A stretch of 33,809 nucleotides of DNA from Clostridia bacterium (GCA_017414605.1 JAFQLG010000105.1:1-33809); one strand, 5' to 3'. Counted from the first letter of the stretch, positions 15,417 through 23,839 are shown. Made by a program: numbers and translations. Notes: generated from the sequence alone by a model not told the origin.

Positions 15417-16937
15417 ATGAAAAAGCTCTTGGCTTTAATACTTATACTGTGTACCGTGCTTTGCGCGGGATGCAACGGCGAGCAGCCCGAGATCACTACC
15501 GACCCCGTTTGCACGGGGCACGTAGACGATGATGCCAACGATTTCTGCGATCTGTGCAACGTGAGCGTTATAGTCACCGTTGACTTTTACGCCATAAACG
15601 ACCTGCACGGAAAGTTTGCGGATTCGGATTCTTCCTGCGGAGTTGACGAGATGACCACCTATCTTAAGGCGGCGGGCAAAAACGACGAAAACGCCATTAT
15701 TCTCGCTTCGGGCGACATGTGGCAGGGAAGCTCGGAGTCCAATCTGACGCACGGCAATATCATAACCGAATGGATGAACGAAATGGGCGTTGTTTCCATG
15801 ACGCTTGGCAACCACGAGTATGATTGGGGTGAAGCGGCCATTGAGCAGAATGCCGGGCTTGCCGACTTTCCGCTACTCGCCATAAACGTTTTTGACGTTC
15901 AAACAGACGCGCGCGTTGACTATTGTGAGCCCTCGATTATGATCGATCTCGGCGAAATCCAAGTGGCAATAATAGGAGCTATCGGTGACGTTTATTCTTC
16001 TATCGCGCCCGATAAGGTCGAGGACGTATATTTTAAGACGGGTAGCGAGCTTTGCGATCTTGTAAAACAGGAATCCGTCCGACTTCGCGCGCAGGGAGCA
16101 GACCTGATTATATACTCCTTGCACGACGGTTACGGCTCTTCAAAGAGCGGCTCGGGATATATTAGTGACGGACAGCTTCGCGCATACTATGACGTTGAGC
16201 TTTCGCGAGAAGGCTACGTTGACGTGGTGTTCGAGGGACATTCGCATAAAAGCTACACGCTCCGCGATGAATACGGAGTTTATCACTTGCAGGGCGGCGG
16301 TTACGGCGCAGGTCTTTCACACGTTGAGTTTTCCATAAACTTCGTCACTCTTGACTCTCGCGTTAACGAGGCGGAGTTCATTTCCTCAGTGCTTTATGAA
16401 AAGCTTGATGACGACGCAGTCGTTGATACTCTGCTCCAAAAGTACAAGGATGAAATAGCCCCCGGCCACGCCGTACTCGGCACAAACGCGCGATACCGCT
16501 CCAGCAACTATCTGCGCGAGCTCGTGGCAGAGCTTTATCTTAAAAAGGGCAGAGAGCTCTGGGGTGACGAGTATGACATTGTGTTGGGTGGCGGATTTTT
16601 GTCCGTTCGCGACCCTTATGACCTCGAGGCAGGAGAGGTGGTTTATTCAACTCTTCAATCCATTTTCCCATTTGACAACAACCTCGTTCTTTGCTCCATA
16701 AAGGGAAGCGACCTCAAGCGCCGCTTCATAAACGCAAGCAACTCAAACTATTTCTGCGCATACGATGCAGGCTTTGCATCCACAATTGAGGATGGCAAAA
16801 CGTATTACATAATAGTAGATTCTTATTCGTCGGGTTACGCGCCCAATAGGCTTACCGAGGTCGCGAGATATGAGGAATCCGTATTTGCGCGCGATCTTCT
16901 GGCCGAGTATATAAAAGGCGGCGGACTTGAAAAATAA
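15417..16937 (+). CDS. Lipoprotein 5'-nucleotidase / metallophosphatase
   Basis: Predicted surface lipoprotein of the 5'-nucleotidase/UDP-sugar hydrolase family, 506 residues, removing phosphate from extracellular nucleotides. Signal peptide with lipobox LCAGC, then a small Cys-His-Asp-rich stretch (CTGHVDDDANDFCDLC) common in clostridial lipoproteins. The metallophosphatase domain has INDLHG, GDMWQGS, GNHEYDWG, a SLHDG segment and GHSHK, the two-metal ligand set. The C-terminal nucleotidase domain includes the SSNYLREL and LGGGFLSVRDPYDL segments and FPFDN. ATG 15417 follows AAGGAA at 15402-15407; a TTG at 15393 is rejected. First gene of a three-gene operon with pgeF and a nucleoside hydrolase, supporting nucleotide salvage. 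Confidence 0.92.
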   Translation: MKKLLALILILCTVLCAGCNGEQPEITTDPVCTGHVDDDANDFCDLCNVSVIVTVDFYAINDLHGKFADSDSSCGVDEMTTYLKAAGKNDENAIILASGDMWQGSSESNLTHGNIITEWMNEMGVVSMTLGNHEYDWGEAAIEQNAGLADFPLLAINVFDVQTDARVDYCEPSIMIDLGEIQVAIIGAIGDVYSSIAPDKVEDVYFKTGSELCDLVKQESVRLRAQGADLIIYSLHDGYGSSKSGSGYISDGQLRAYYDVELSREGYVDVVFEGHSHKSYTLRDEYGVYHLQGGGYGAGLSHVEFSINFVTLDSRVNEAEFISSVLYEKLDDDAVVDTLLQKYKDEIAPGHAVLGTNARYRSSNYLRELVAELYLKKGRELWGDEYDIVLGGGFLSVRDPYDLEAGEVVYSTLQSIFPFDNNLVLCSIKGSDLKRRFINASNSNYFCAYDAGFASTIEDGKTYYIIVDSYSSGYAPNRLTEVARYEESVFARDLLAEYIKGGGLEK

Positions 16938-16957
16938 ACTTTACAAAGGAGAGAAAA

Positions 16958-17743
16958 ATGTTTATAAAAAGTGATGTTTTAAGCTCTCCGCATGCTTTTT
17001 CGACTCGCCGCGGCGGAGTTAGCGGGCTGGATCATACAAAATCGTTAAATCTCGCGTTTGGTCGCGGAGATGATGACGAAACGGTATTAGAAAATCTAAG
17101 CCTTTTTGCCGGCGCGGTGGGATTTGACCCAAAAAGCGTTGTTTCGCTGCCGCAGATACACTCCGACAAGGTCTTCACCGTTACAAAAGAAAACCGTGGA
17201 GATGGCTACTTTTTGCGCGAAAACATTGCTGAGGGTGACGGATACGTAACGCTCGAGCGCGGCGTGACTCTTGGTATCAAAACGGCGGACTGCGCCCCTA
17301 TTCTGTTTGAAGCCGTTCGGGACGGGCAGGCGATTGCCATCGGCGCGGCTCACGCGGGCTGGCGCGGAACTGTTGGCAAGATCGCCGCAAAATGCGCAGA
17401 CCGCCTTTCAAAAATATCGGGAGTTGATAAAAGTCAGATCCTGGCCTGCATAGGTCCATGCATACATAAGTGCTGCTATGAGGTGAGCGAGGACGTGGTC
17501 TTAGCGGCTCGCTCGGGTGTTGGCGCGGGGCTTGCTGATCGGTTTGTCGTGCCAAACGGGCATGGAAAATATCAATGCGACATCGCGGGACTTAATCGCG
17601 CGTTGCTCATAGAATGCGGTCTTTTACCTCAAAACGTGCAGATATTAGATGAATGCACCTGCTGCAATCCCGAAAAATATTTTTCGCACAGATATTCGGG
17701 CGGAGTGCGCGGCACGATGCTCAGCGTTATTTTTATGAAATAA
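16958..17743 (+). CDS. pgeF: PgeF/YfiH family purine nucleoside phosphorylase (laccase-domain protein)
   Basis: Cytoplasmic zinc enzyme of the YfiH/YlmD (Cu-oxidase_4) family, 261 residues. Members phosphorolyse purine nucleosides and deaminate adenosine; in E. coli the protein also prevents misincorporation into peptidoglycan precursors. Diagnostic motifs: STRRGGVS, LPQIHSD, TADCAPIL, HAGWRGT, CIGPCIHKCCYEV and CCNPEKYFSHR, which hold the His/Cys metal ligands. AAAGGAG upstream supports ATG 16958. The position between a nucleotidase and a nucleoside hydrolase favours a purine salvage role here over a cell-wall role. It was formerly annotated as a polyphenol oxidase. Confidence 0.94.
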   Translation: MFIKSDVLSSPHAFSTRRGGVSGLDHTKSLNLAFGRGDDDETVLENLSLFAGAVGFDPKSVVSLPQIHSDKVFTVTKENRGDGYFLRENIAEGDGYVTLERGVTLGIKTADCAPILFEAVRDGQAIAIGAAHAGWRGTVGKIAAKCADRLSKISGVDKSQILACIGPCIHKCCYEVSEDVVLAARSGVGAGLADRFVVPNGHGKYQCDIAGLNRALLIECGLLPQNVQILDECTCCNPEKYFSHRYSGGVRGTMLSVIFMK

Positions 17744-17752
17744 GGTGGAAAT

Positions 17753-18676
17753 ATGAAAAAGACAAAATTACTTATAGACACCGACATCGGTGACGAAATA
17801 GACGATGCTCTAGCACTTTATTTTGCTATGCGGCAAGGTCTTGATATCGTTGGAATAACCACGGTTTTTCAGAATACCGACGAGCGCGCAAGGATAGCAA
17901 AAAGGCTGATTGCTCTTTACGGCAACGGATATGAAAGCGTTCCCGTTTACGCGGGATGCGGAACTCCTATGGCCGAGGCCGATAGGAAATACGGCCACAC
18001 CTGCCACTACACAAGCGAGCTTGAGCGCGTGCAATACGCGCCCGACGGCAACAACGCCACAGACTTTATAATCGAGCAATGCAAAAAATGGGGCAAGGAT
18101 CTGACCGTTGTCGCAATAGGCCCTTTTACCAATATTGCCAAGGTCATAGAAAAAGATCCCTCGGCGCTTTCAAAGGTCAACAAGGTAGTCATTATGGGCG
18201 GCGCTTTCTTCAAGCAATATGCAGACTGGAACGTTTCCTGTGACGTTAAAGCAGCAGACGTTATGTTCAAGTCACTAGACAATCTCGAGTGTATCGGTGC
18301 CGACGTAACGCACAAGCTGCCGCTTGACCCCGAGCAATTCGACGAGCTTTGTCGGCTTGACGGCAACGAGGCGGCTCGCGAGGTGTCAAAGCTTTGCCGC
18401 CTTTGGAAAGAGGCAACGCCAAACCGCCTGCCCGCGCTCCATGACCCGCTTGCCATATATTACGCCGTCTGCCCCACCGTCTGTCAGACAAAGAAACAGG
18501 AGATAGTCACCTTGACGGAGGGCTTAGGGCGCGGACTTACCTTAAACGTCACCGAATACGGCAAGGCGTGGATGAATCCCGCCTACAAGGGCGAGGATCG
18601 CGTGCCCTCGCACACCGTTGCATACGACGTTGATAAGGCGCGGTTTATGGATGAATTTTTTCTCTCAATGAAATAA
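17753..18676 (+). CDS. Nucleoside hydrolase (inosine-uridine preferring family)
   Basis: Cytoplasmic N-ribohydrolase splitting nucleosides into base and ribose, 307 residues. The calcium-binding aspartate cluster at the N-terminus reads DTDIGDEIDDALAL (Asp9, Asp11, Asp17, Asp18); the family usually has DTDPGxDDA, so two residues are inserted between the halves, as in some subfamilies. Later motifs are AIGPFTNIA, IMGGAF, the NVSCDVKAA segment and the HDPLAIYYA block with the C-terminal metal Asp. AAGGTGG sits four bases before ATG, and only nine bases separate it from pgeF. Last gene of the operon. Base preference cannot be read from sequence. Confidence 0.93.
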   Translation: MKKTKLLIDTDIGDEIDDALALYFAMRQGLDIVGITTVFQNTDERARIAKRLIALYGNGYESVPVYAGCGTPMAEADRKYGHTCHYTSELERVQYAPDGNNATDFIIEQCKKWGKDLTVVAIGPFTNIAKVIEKDPSALSKVNKVVIMGGAFFKQYADWNVSCDVKAADVMFKSLDNLECIGADVTHKLPLDPEQFDELCRLDGNEAAREVSKLCRLWKEATPNRLPALHDPLAIYYAVCPTVCQTKKQEIVTLTEGLGRGLTLNVTEYGKAWMNPAYKGEDRVPSHTVAYDVDKARFMDEFFLSMK

Positions 18677-18680
18677 AAAC

Positions 18681-18711
18681 AACGGACTTGATACGTGTCA
18701 AGTCCGTTTTG
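18681..18711. terminator. Bidirectional terminator between salvage operon and ABC-F gene
   Basis: AACGGACTTGA (18681-18691), loop TACGTG, TCAAGTCCGTT (18698-18708), with T-rich sequence on both strands. It lies between convergent genes that end at 18676 and 18715. Confidence 0.9.
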
Positions 18712-18714
18712 CTT

Positions 18715-20670
18715 TTATTGCTCGAGCTCCTCATATATCTCCATCAGGCGCTCTTCGATCTGATTTTTGCGCTCGTCAAGCTCAGCTACGCGCTTGTAGT
18801 CGGTTGCCGCCTCTCCGTTCATAAGTTCGCAAACCTCGTCAAGCTCGGCTTCAAGCCGTTTCATCTCCTCCTGCAAGCGTTCAAGGCGGCGCGCGCTCTT
18901 ACGCGAGGCGGCAAGCGCCTCTTTGGCTTTGAGATATTGCTCCTTGGATGCGGTGCTTGCCGCAGACGCAGCTGCCTTGGCGGCTGCTCCGCCGCCTGCG
19001 GCAGACAGACGAGCCTGTCTGTCCGATACAAATTCGCAAAACTCGGTGTAGGCGCGGCCCTCTTTTACCACGGCGTAGTCAAACATATCGCCGTCCACGT
19101 AACCCTCGGGCTTAAGACGGATAATGCGCGTTGCCAGCTTTTCAATAAAATAACGGTCGTGCGAAACGGCAATTATCGTGCCGTCAAAGGCTTCAAGTGC
19201 CGCTTCAAGCGCCTCCTTTGAGTCTATGTCAAGATGGTTTGTGGGCTCGTCCAAAATAAGCAGATTCATATGCGAGAGAATGAACTTTGATAGCGTCAGT
19301 CTTGCTCGCTCGCCGCCTGAAAGCACGCTGACCTGCTTGTATACGTCGTCGCCAAAGAATTTGAACCACGCAAGCGTGGAGCGGATCTTTTGCAGGGGCA
19401 GGGTGGGATATGCGTCCCAAAGCTCGTCCAGCACCGTCTTTTGCGGGTCAAGATTTTGGTTTTCCTGGTCGTAATAGCCTATCTCAACGTTGTAGCCCAG
19501 CTCTATCTTGCCTTGTGTGGCGGCAAGCCTTTGCATCATAAGCTTTATGAGCGTGGATTTTCCGCAGCCGTTTGGACCGACTATGAAAAGGCGGTCACGT
19601 CGCTTTACCAAGAAATTCAAATTTTCAAAAAGTCTCTTTGGTCCAAAGGACATTGAAAGTCCCTTTACCGTCATTACGTCGTTTCCGCTGGCTATCGCGG
19701 ACGTGAATTTAAGTCTTATGGCGCGCTCCTCGCTCTCGGGCGCGTCCAGCTTTTCCATTTTGTCAAGCAGCTTTTGCCTCGACTCTGCGGCAATGATATT
19801 GCGCTCTCTGTTCCAGCGCTTTTGCTGGGCGATATACGCCTCGTGATGCGCTATCTCCTTTTGCTGCTCGCGGTAATGCTTCTCGTATATCTCGCGGTCA
19901 ATTCGGCGCTGCTCCATGCTGCGCGTGTAATTGCCGTTATAGAGCTTTGCCCTGTGATGCTCTATGGCAAGCGTTTTGTTGGTCACGCGGTCAAGGAAAT
20001 AGCGGTCGTGCGAGATTATCATTACGCACTTTTTGTATTGGACAAGGTAATTTTCAAGCCAGCCGAGCGTTTCTATGTCAAGGTGGTTTGTGGGCTCGTC
20101 CAGCATAAGTATGTCGGGCTCGCGCGCAAGCTCAACCGCAAGCGCAAGACGTGTTCTTTGTCCTCCCGACAAAAGACTTACGTCCTTTTGAATAGCGTCG
20201 TCGTCAAAGCCAAGCTTTGAGAGAATGGAGCGCGAGCGCGAGCGGAATTCAAGTCCGCCCTCTGTGATAAATTTTGAATTTAATTCGGAATATTCCTTTG
20301 TATAAACCTGGTGTCTTGGGTCGTCAACGTCCGATAACGCGCACTGCAAAAATTCAAGCCTTTGCTCCATCGCAACAAGCTCGGGGAATGCGGCTATCAT
20401 GTGCTCAAGCGCAGTTGAGCCCGCGCCGTCCGACTCGTCAAACGCGCCGTACTGCGACAGCATGCCAACCGTCTTGCCCTTTGATATGTGCACCTCGCCC
20501 TCGGTGGCATCGTATTCGCCTGTTATCAGCTTTAAAAGCGAGGTCTTTCCGCTTCCGTTTGAGCCGATTATGCCCAGCTTATCTCCCTCGTCAAGCGAGA
20601 ATGACACGCCGTCAAGCACGGTCGTAACGCCAAATCTCAACGTAAGGTCACTAACTGTTACTGCTATCAT
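18715..20670 (-). CDS. ABC-F family ATPase (ribosome-associated)
   Basis: Soluble protein of 651 residues with two ABC domains and no membrane segment, the ABC-F plan. Domain 1 has GSNGSGKTS and LSGGQRTR; the charged linker (about residues 230-310, rich in Arg/Lys/Glu) is the ribosomal E-site interaction motif; domain 2 has GPNGCGKST and LSGGERAR. Both Walker B motifs end LDEPTNHLD, diagnostic of the family. After an Ala/Gly-rich stretch, the last 95 residues form a coiled coil, as in Uup-like members. Such proteins act on stalled ribosomes; some give antibiotic resistance, but nothing here shows that. The frame extends 28 codons upstream, but AAAGGAGGG at 20676-20684 fixes ATG 20670. Confidence 0.94.
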   Translation of the reverse strand: MIAVTVSDLTLRFGVTTVLDGVSFSLDEGDKLGIIGSNGSGKTSLLKLITGEYDATEGEVHISKGKTVGMLSQYGAFDESDGAGSTALEHMIAAFPELVAMEQRLEFLQCALSDVDDPRHQVYTKEYSELNSKFITEGGLEFRSRSRSILSKLGFDDDAIQKDVSLLSGGQRTRLALAVELAREPDILMLDEPTNHLDIETLGWLENYLVQYKKCVMIISHDRYFLDRVTNKTLAIEHHRAKLYNGNYTRSMEQRRIDREIYEKHYREQQKEIAHHEAYIAQQKRWNRERNIIAAESRQKLLDKMEKLDAPESEERAIRLKFTSAIASGNDVMTVKGLSMSFGPKRLFENLNFLVKRRDRLFIVGPNGCGKSTLIKLMMQRLAATQGKIELGYNVEIGYYDQENQNLDPQKTVLDELWDAYPTLPLQKIRSTLAWFKFFGDDVYKQVSVLSGGERARLTLSKFILSHMNLLILDEPTNHLDIDSKEALEAALEAFDGTIIAVSHDRYFIEKLATRIIRLKPEGYVDGDMFDYAVVKEGRAYTEFCEFVSDRQARLSAAGGGAAAKAAASAASTASKEQYLKAKEALAASRKSARRLERLQEEMKRLEAELDEVCELMNGEAATDYKRVAELDERKNQIEERLMEIYEELEQ

Positions 20671-20725
20671 GCGCGCCCTCCTTTCATTTGCTGACTTTTT
20701 CGAAATATTTGCACAGCACCCCTTT

Positions 20726-20754
20726 ATTTTAACATTTAATCGGGATTTTGTCAA
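20726..20754 (-). promoter_or_regulatory. Promoter of the ABC-F gene
   Basis: On the minus strand TTGACA (20754-20749), 17-base spacer, TAAAAT (20731-20726). The leader is about 50 bases, with no attenuator-like ORF or hairpin noticed. Confidence 0.85.
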
Positions 20755-20835
20755 TAAAGAAAAGGCGCTCCGCGCCCTCTGTTTTTCACGCCCCGTTGCC
20801 GTTTTGAATATCCTATGGAAAAAGGGAGGTGTGCT

Positions 20836-21459
20836 ATGTCCCTGTATGACCTGTTTTTTCGTTGCGTGACCCTTTCTTATCCGAGCATTGACGGCGCGGC
20901 AAATTATGCGCTCGTGCGCGAGGGTGACGCGCTCAACGTATTTTTTGAGGGCTCAAACGGCGAGGAGGATTGGCGCGTAAATCTCGATTTTCCCGCGCGC
21001 GCATACAAGCGCGGAGCAAGGACGGCTTGGTTTGCTCACAGAGGCTTTCTTGAGTTGTGGAAAACGACAGAGCCTTATATATCGGGCGCTTTGCTTGACC
21101 CCACGGTCAAAAAGCTCACCGTCGTGGGATATTCGCACGGCGGCGCTCTCGCCATGCTTTGTCACGAATACGTGTGGTTCAACCGCCCCGACCTGCGCCA
21201 CAACGTCACGGGCTACGGCTTTGGTGCGCCGCGCGTGTTCTGGGGCGCGCCTACGCGCTCTCTTGCACAGCGTTGGCAAGGCTTTACCGTCGTGCGAAAC
21301 CTTGACGACGCGGTAACTCACCTGCCGCCAAAGCTGCTTGGGTATTCTCACGTAGGCAACCTCTTGGAGATAGGCGAGGCGGGCAGATATTCGGCTATAG
21401 ACGCACACCGCGCCGAAAACATTCTTTATCAGCTCAAAATATACGAAAGCGGCATTTGA
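20836..21459 (+). CDS. Lipase class 3-like alpha/beta hydrolase
   Basis: A 207-residue protein without a signal peptide, so probably cytoplasmic. It has the class 3 lipase plan: an N-terminal strand region ending in AHRGFLELW, the nucleophile elbow GYSHGGALAM with Ser100, the GYGFGAPRVF strand after it, the catalytic Asp region NLDDAVTHLPP, and a likely catalytic His near the end (AIDAHRAEN). Classical lipases have GHSLGGA; here His and Leu are Tyr and His. Substrate unknown. AAGGGAGG at 20822-20829 supports ATG 20836 over an upstream in-frame ATG at 20815. Single gene; no clear promoter found in the 165-base gap to the divergent ABC-F gene. Confidence 0.85.
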   Translation: MSLYDLFFRCVTLSYPSIDGAANYALVREGDALNVFFEGSNGEEDWRVNLDFPARAYKRGARTAWFAHRGFLELWKTTEPYISGALLDPTVKKLTVVGYSHGGALAMLCHEYVWFNRPDLRHNVTGYGFGAPRVFWGAPTRSLAQRWQGFTVVRNLDDAVTHLPPKLLGYSHVGNLLEIGEAGRYSAIDAHRAENILYQLKIYESGI

Positions 21460-21475
21460 AGCCGAAAGGGCAAAG

Positions 21476-21507
21476 AAAAAACGCCAACTGCTTTAGCTGG
21501 CGTTTTT
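21476..21507. terminator. Bidirectional terminator between lipase and CHAP genes
   Basis: A run of A, ACGCCA (21481-21486), loop region, TGGCGT (21498-21503), then T. The flanks are A-rich and T-rich so it can work for both convergent genes; its 3' edge meets the stop codon of the CHAP gene. Confidence 0.85.
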
Positions 21508-23074
21508 ATTTATTTTCTTTTTTGCCGAATGAAGCTACTGCCGCGAGGGCGGTAACGGCTAAAAGGGCGGGGAAGCAAGCAAGGCTTGCCCCGCAGCCCG
21601 TGTCTGCGCCCGTGCTTTGTGTGGAGCTCTCCGTTTCCGTTGCGCTCTCGCTCTCCGAGAGCATAGAGTCATACTCCTCCTGTGTCACAAAAACGGCGGT
21701 GTAGGTGGCATTGCCCGTAATAACGTCGCTCACCTCTTTGTCCCAGCCCACGAAAACGTAGCCCTCGGGCGCTTGGGGAGCATCGGGGATATTTACGGGC
21801 GAGCCGTAATAGCCAAAGGATTGAGATATCAGCTTTTTGTCGGTATTCTGGAAGGAAACGAGATAAAAGTTTGAGTCAAATTTCGCCACAAGGGTGATAT
21901 CCTCGTTGACCTGCGGCAGCTCGCCGCCCGCGCTTATTATATTGTCCTTGTAGGCCCAGCCCACAAAGCCGCATTCTTCGCGCGTGGGCGCGTTTGCATA
22001 CGCCCTCTTTTTCTGATCCTTTTGTCTGTATTGAAAATTGAACAGCGTGTTGCCCTCGTCGTCAATGTACTCTATTTTGTAGAGCTCCTCGTTGCCCGTG
22101 ACCTGAACAACGTCGGATTCGGGGGAGATGAAGCCACCCGTCGATGCTCCCGCAACCGATGCGGTAACTGCAATATACCCATCGCCTATCTCGGTGGCAT
22201 CAAAAAGCGTAAAGGCATCTATCTCGCCCACCACCTCGGTAAGCTCCTTGTTTGAAAACAGGGTAACTCTGCCGTGGGGAATATACTGTCCCTGCGTCTT
22301 AACGGCACCCGAATAGTCAACGCGCAGATAAGAGCTCTCCTCGTTATACTCGGGACATCCGTATCCAACTATGTAGTCGCTGTCAAGCGGATAGGACTTG
22401 ACCGCAACGTATTCTCCGTCGCTGGAATAATCGTTGGTAAAGGAGGTGTTGCCCTCAACGGTGTGTACACGTCCGCCGCTGACGTAAAGAACAAGTCCTA
22501 TGTGAGTGGACGATACCGAGCTTCCTTTATCGCGGAAAAATATCATATCTCCCGCGCCGGGGATATAGGAGCCGCGCGCCTTAAATATGCCCTCGTCAGA
22601 GCAAGCGGCTATCCAACGCTGGCAGCTTATCTCGGCTCCCGCAGATGCTTCGGGCGATACGCCCGCCTGTCTTAAGCACCAATTGACAAAGGATGCGCAC
22701 CAATAATAGCCGTAGCTTACTCCGTTGCCCTGACCGTTGTCAAATTTTCCTGCCAAAACGTTATATTCAACGAAATCGCGAACTCCGTCTGTGCTATCTC
22801 CACCAAAGTCGGCATCCGAGTTGCCCTCGTGGTATCCGAGCTGGGATAGGGCTATTGCTATAACGTCCTTGCGCTCGTCCCCCGTGCGTTCAACAGCGGT
22901 AAAGTTCTTATAAAAGCGCCCTGCCATATACTCATCCGTCATCTGATAGGTAGCCTCCGCTGCCGAAGCAGGGAGGGCGAGAGGAGCGCTATCGGGAGTG
23001 AAAACGGCAAATGCAACGCCAAAAAGCACCACGGCACACAGTGCCGCGCATAGTCTTGCAAATACTTTCGCCAT
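21506..23074 (-). CDS. Secreted CHAP-domain protein with InlB-type repeats
   Basis: Predicted surface protein of 522 residues. Signal peptide about residues 1-39. A CHAP/NlpC-like amidase domain follows: catalytic Cys126 in YYWCASFVNWC, GDMIFF, His191 in THIGLV and VEGN near 206-209. Then a Ser/Thr-rich beta region, and two InlB B-repeat/Flg_new modules (each ending in VGWAYKD or VGWDKEVS-type strands). The end is a Ser/Thr/Glu linker, a GCGASLACF motif, about 18 hydrophobic residues and a Lys-Lys tail, which looks like a C-terminal surface-retention signal without LPXTG. Likely peptidoglycan hydrolase or cell-wall-modifying enzyme. The ribosome binding site (AAAGGAGGCGG) precedes ATG 23074. 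Confidence 0.9.
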   Translation of the reverse strand: MAKVFARLCAALCAVVLFGVAFAVFTPDSAPLALPASAAEATYQMTDEYMAGRFYKNFTAVERTGDERKDVIAIALSQLGYHEGNSDADFGGDSTDGVRDFVEYNVLAGKFDNGQGNGVSYGYYWCASFVNWCLRQAGVSPEASAGAEISCQRWIAACSDEGIFKARGSYIPGAGDMIFFRDKGSSVSSTHIGLVLYVSGGRVHTVEGNTSFTNDYSSDGEYVAVKSYPLDSDYIVGYGCPEYNEESSYLRVDYSGAVKTQGQYIPHGRVTLFSNKELTEVVGEIDAFTLFDATEIGDGYIAVTASVAGASTGGFISPESDVVQVTGNEELYKIEYIDDEGNTLFNFQYRQKDQKKRAYANAPTREECGFVGWAYKDNIISAGGELPQVNEDITLVAKFDSNFYLVSFQNTDKKLISQSFGYYGSPVNIPDAPQAPEGYVFVGWDKEVSDVITGNATYTAVFVTQEEYDSMLSESESATETESSTQSTGADTGCGASLACFPALLAVTALAAVASFGKKENK

Positions 23075-23107
23075 TTTCCCGCCTCCTTTTAGACTAAACT
23101 ATATTAA

Positions 23108-23136
23108 ATTATACCATGTCTGACAATATATGTCAA
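23108..23136 (-). promoter_or_regulatory. Promoter of the CHAP-domain gene
   Basis: On the minus strand TTGACA (23136-23131), 17-base spacer, TATAAT (23113-23108): perfect consensus. Confidence 0.92.
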
Positions 23137-23282
23137 TAAATTGCTGCGGCAAATTGTCAAAAAATGTATGACTTTTGCGCAGCGTTCACCACTTTTGCTA
23201 CAACATATGCGAGCTTGTCCGCTCATATTACCCACAAGAGAGAAAAAGTCAAAAAAGATATCAATATTCAACTTACAGTTTA
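23137..23282. other. Intergenic region, nothing recognised
   Basis: AT-rich DNA between two divergent consensus promoters. No ORF, strong hairpin or tRNA was seen. A regulator binding both promoters could sit here, but no clear operator repeat was noticed. Confidence 0.5.
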
Positions 23283-23311
23283 TTGACAAAAAATTACATA
23301 AATATTATAAT
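23283..23311 (+). promoter_or_regulatory. Promoter of the XRE regulator transcript
   Basis: TTGACA (23283-23288), 17-base spacer, TATAAT (23306-23311): perfect consensus. The transcript start near 23318 leaves a leader of about 230 bases before the XRE gene. Confidence 0.92.
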
Positions 23312-23317
23312 GTAAAT

Positions 23318-23549
23318 ATCGTTTGACGGTATAGACCGCCGCTCTTGCGAAATCTTAAGGAATAGGAGGCGAAATTTGTGTTGATCTATAATAATCTTTC
23401 GTGCTTGGCGCAAAAAAACTGCAAACTCGCCTCGGAGCAGGTCTTGGACTTGGCATAACGCCCGGGTCCATGCTCTTTGCGGCGATAACGTAAAGTCCGA
23501 ATGAGGCTTTTGCAGTGCCTCATTCAAACTATGACGCAAGGAGTTAGCA
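23318..23549 (+). ncRNA. Structured leader upstream of the XRE gene
   Basis: The leader can form successive hairpins: GGAC/GTCC with GGC/GCC (23446-23469), CTTTGCG (23475-23481) with CGTAAAG (23489-23495), and a perfect 9-bp stem GAATGAGGC (23499-23507) with GCCTCATTC (23517-23525). None has a T-tract, so these are not terminators. It also holds a short ORF. I do not recognise a known riboswitch class. Confidence 0.45.
23378..23458 (+). CDS. Possible 26-codon leader peptide
   Basis: GTG at 23378 is preceded by AGGAGG (23364-23369) with eight bases of spacing, a stronger site than most genes here, and reads 26 codons to TAA 23456-23458. The predicted peptide starts MLIYNNLSCLAQKNCKL, with two cysteines. 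The stop lies inside the first leader hairpin, so its translation could affect folding before the XRE start. It could equally be chance; I recognise no family. Confidence 0.35.
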   Translation: MLIYNNLSCLAQKNCKLASEQVLDLA

Positions 23550-23762
23550 ATGATAAACACAAGCAAGCTGGCAATGCGCATAGCAGATGCCAGACGCGAG
23601 ATTGGCCTTACGCAGAGAGAGCTCGCCGAAAAGGTGGGCGTATCGGCGCAGGCCGTGTCCAAATGGGAGAGGGGGGTCTCCTGTCCCGACATATCCATTC
23701 TTGATGAGCTGGCGGAGGCCCTTGAGCTTTCCCTGAGCGGTCTTTTGGGAGTGGAGGACTGA
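23550..23762 (+). CDS. Small XRE-family helix-turn-helix regulator
   Basis: A 70-residue protein that is almost entirely a HTH_3 (Cro/C1-type) DNA-binding domain: RREIGLTQRELAEKVGVSAQAVSKWERG is the helix-turn-helix with recognition helix, followed by the SCPDISILDELAEALELSLSGLLG helices. The VSKWERG form is typical of clostridial XRE regulators. There is no effector domain, so it probably acts alone or with a partner. The ribosome binding site AAGGAG lies at 23538-23543. It is transcribed alone from a consensus promoter and ended by a terminator. The target is unknown; the divergent CHAP gene is the nearest candidate. Confidence 0.88.
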   Translation: MINTSKLAMRIADARREIGLTQRELAEKVGVSAQAVSKWERGVSCPDISILDELAEALELSLSGLLGVED

Positions 23763-23804
23763 CGGTAAATATCAAATTACTGCAATCCGTCGGTAACAAA
23801 TAGG

Positions 23805-23839
23805 GCGCCTGTGGCAAGCAAATGCCATCGGCGCTTTTT
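23805..23839 (+). terminator. Terminator after the XRE gene
   Basis: GCGCC (23805-23809) with GGCGC (23830-23834), and inner TGGCA (23812-23816) with TGCCA (23823-23827), followed by TTTTT. Ends the XRE transcript before the trkA promoter. Confidence 0.9.

Noticed and set aside
20764..20776. GGCGC-TCC-GCGCC hairpin between the ABC-F promoter and the lipase gene
   Set aside because: Only five base pairs and there is no upstream transcript on either strand that it would clearly terminate; not listed as a terminator.
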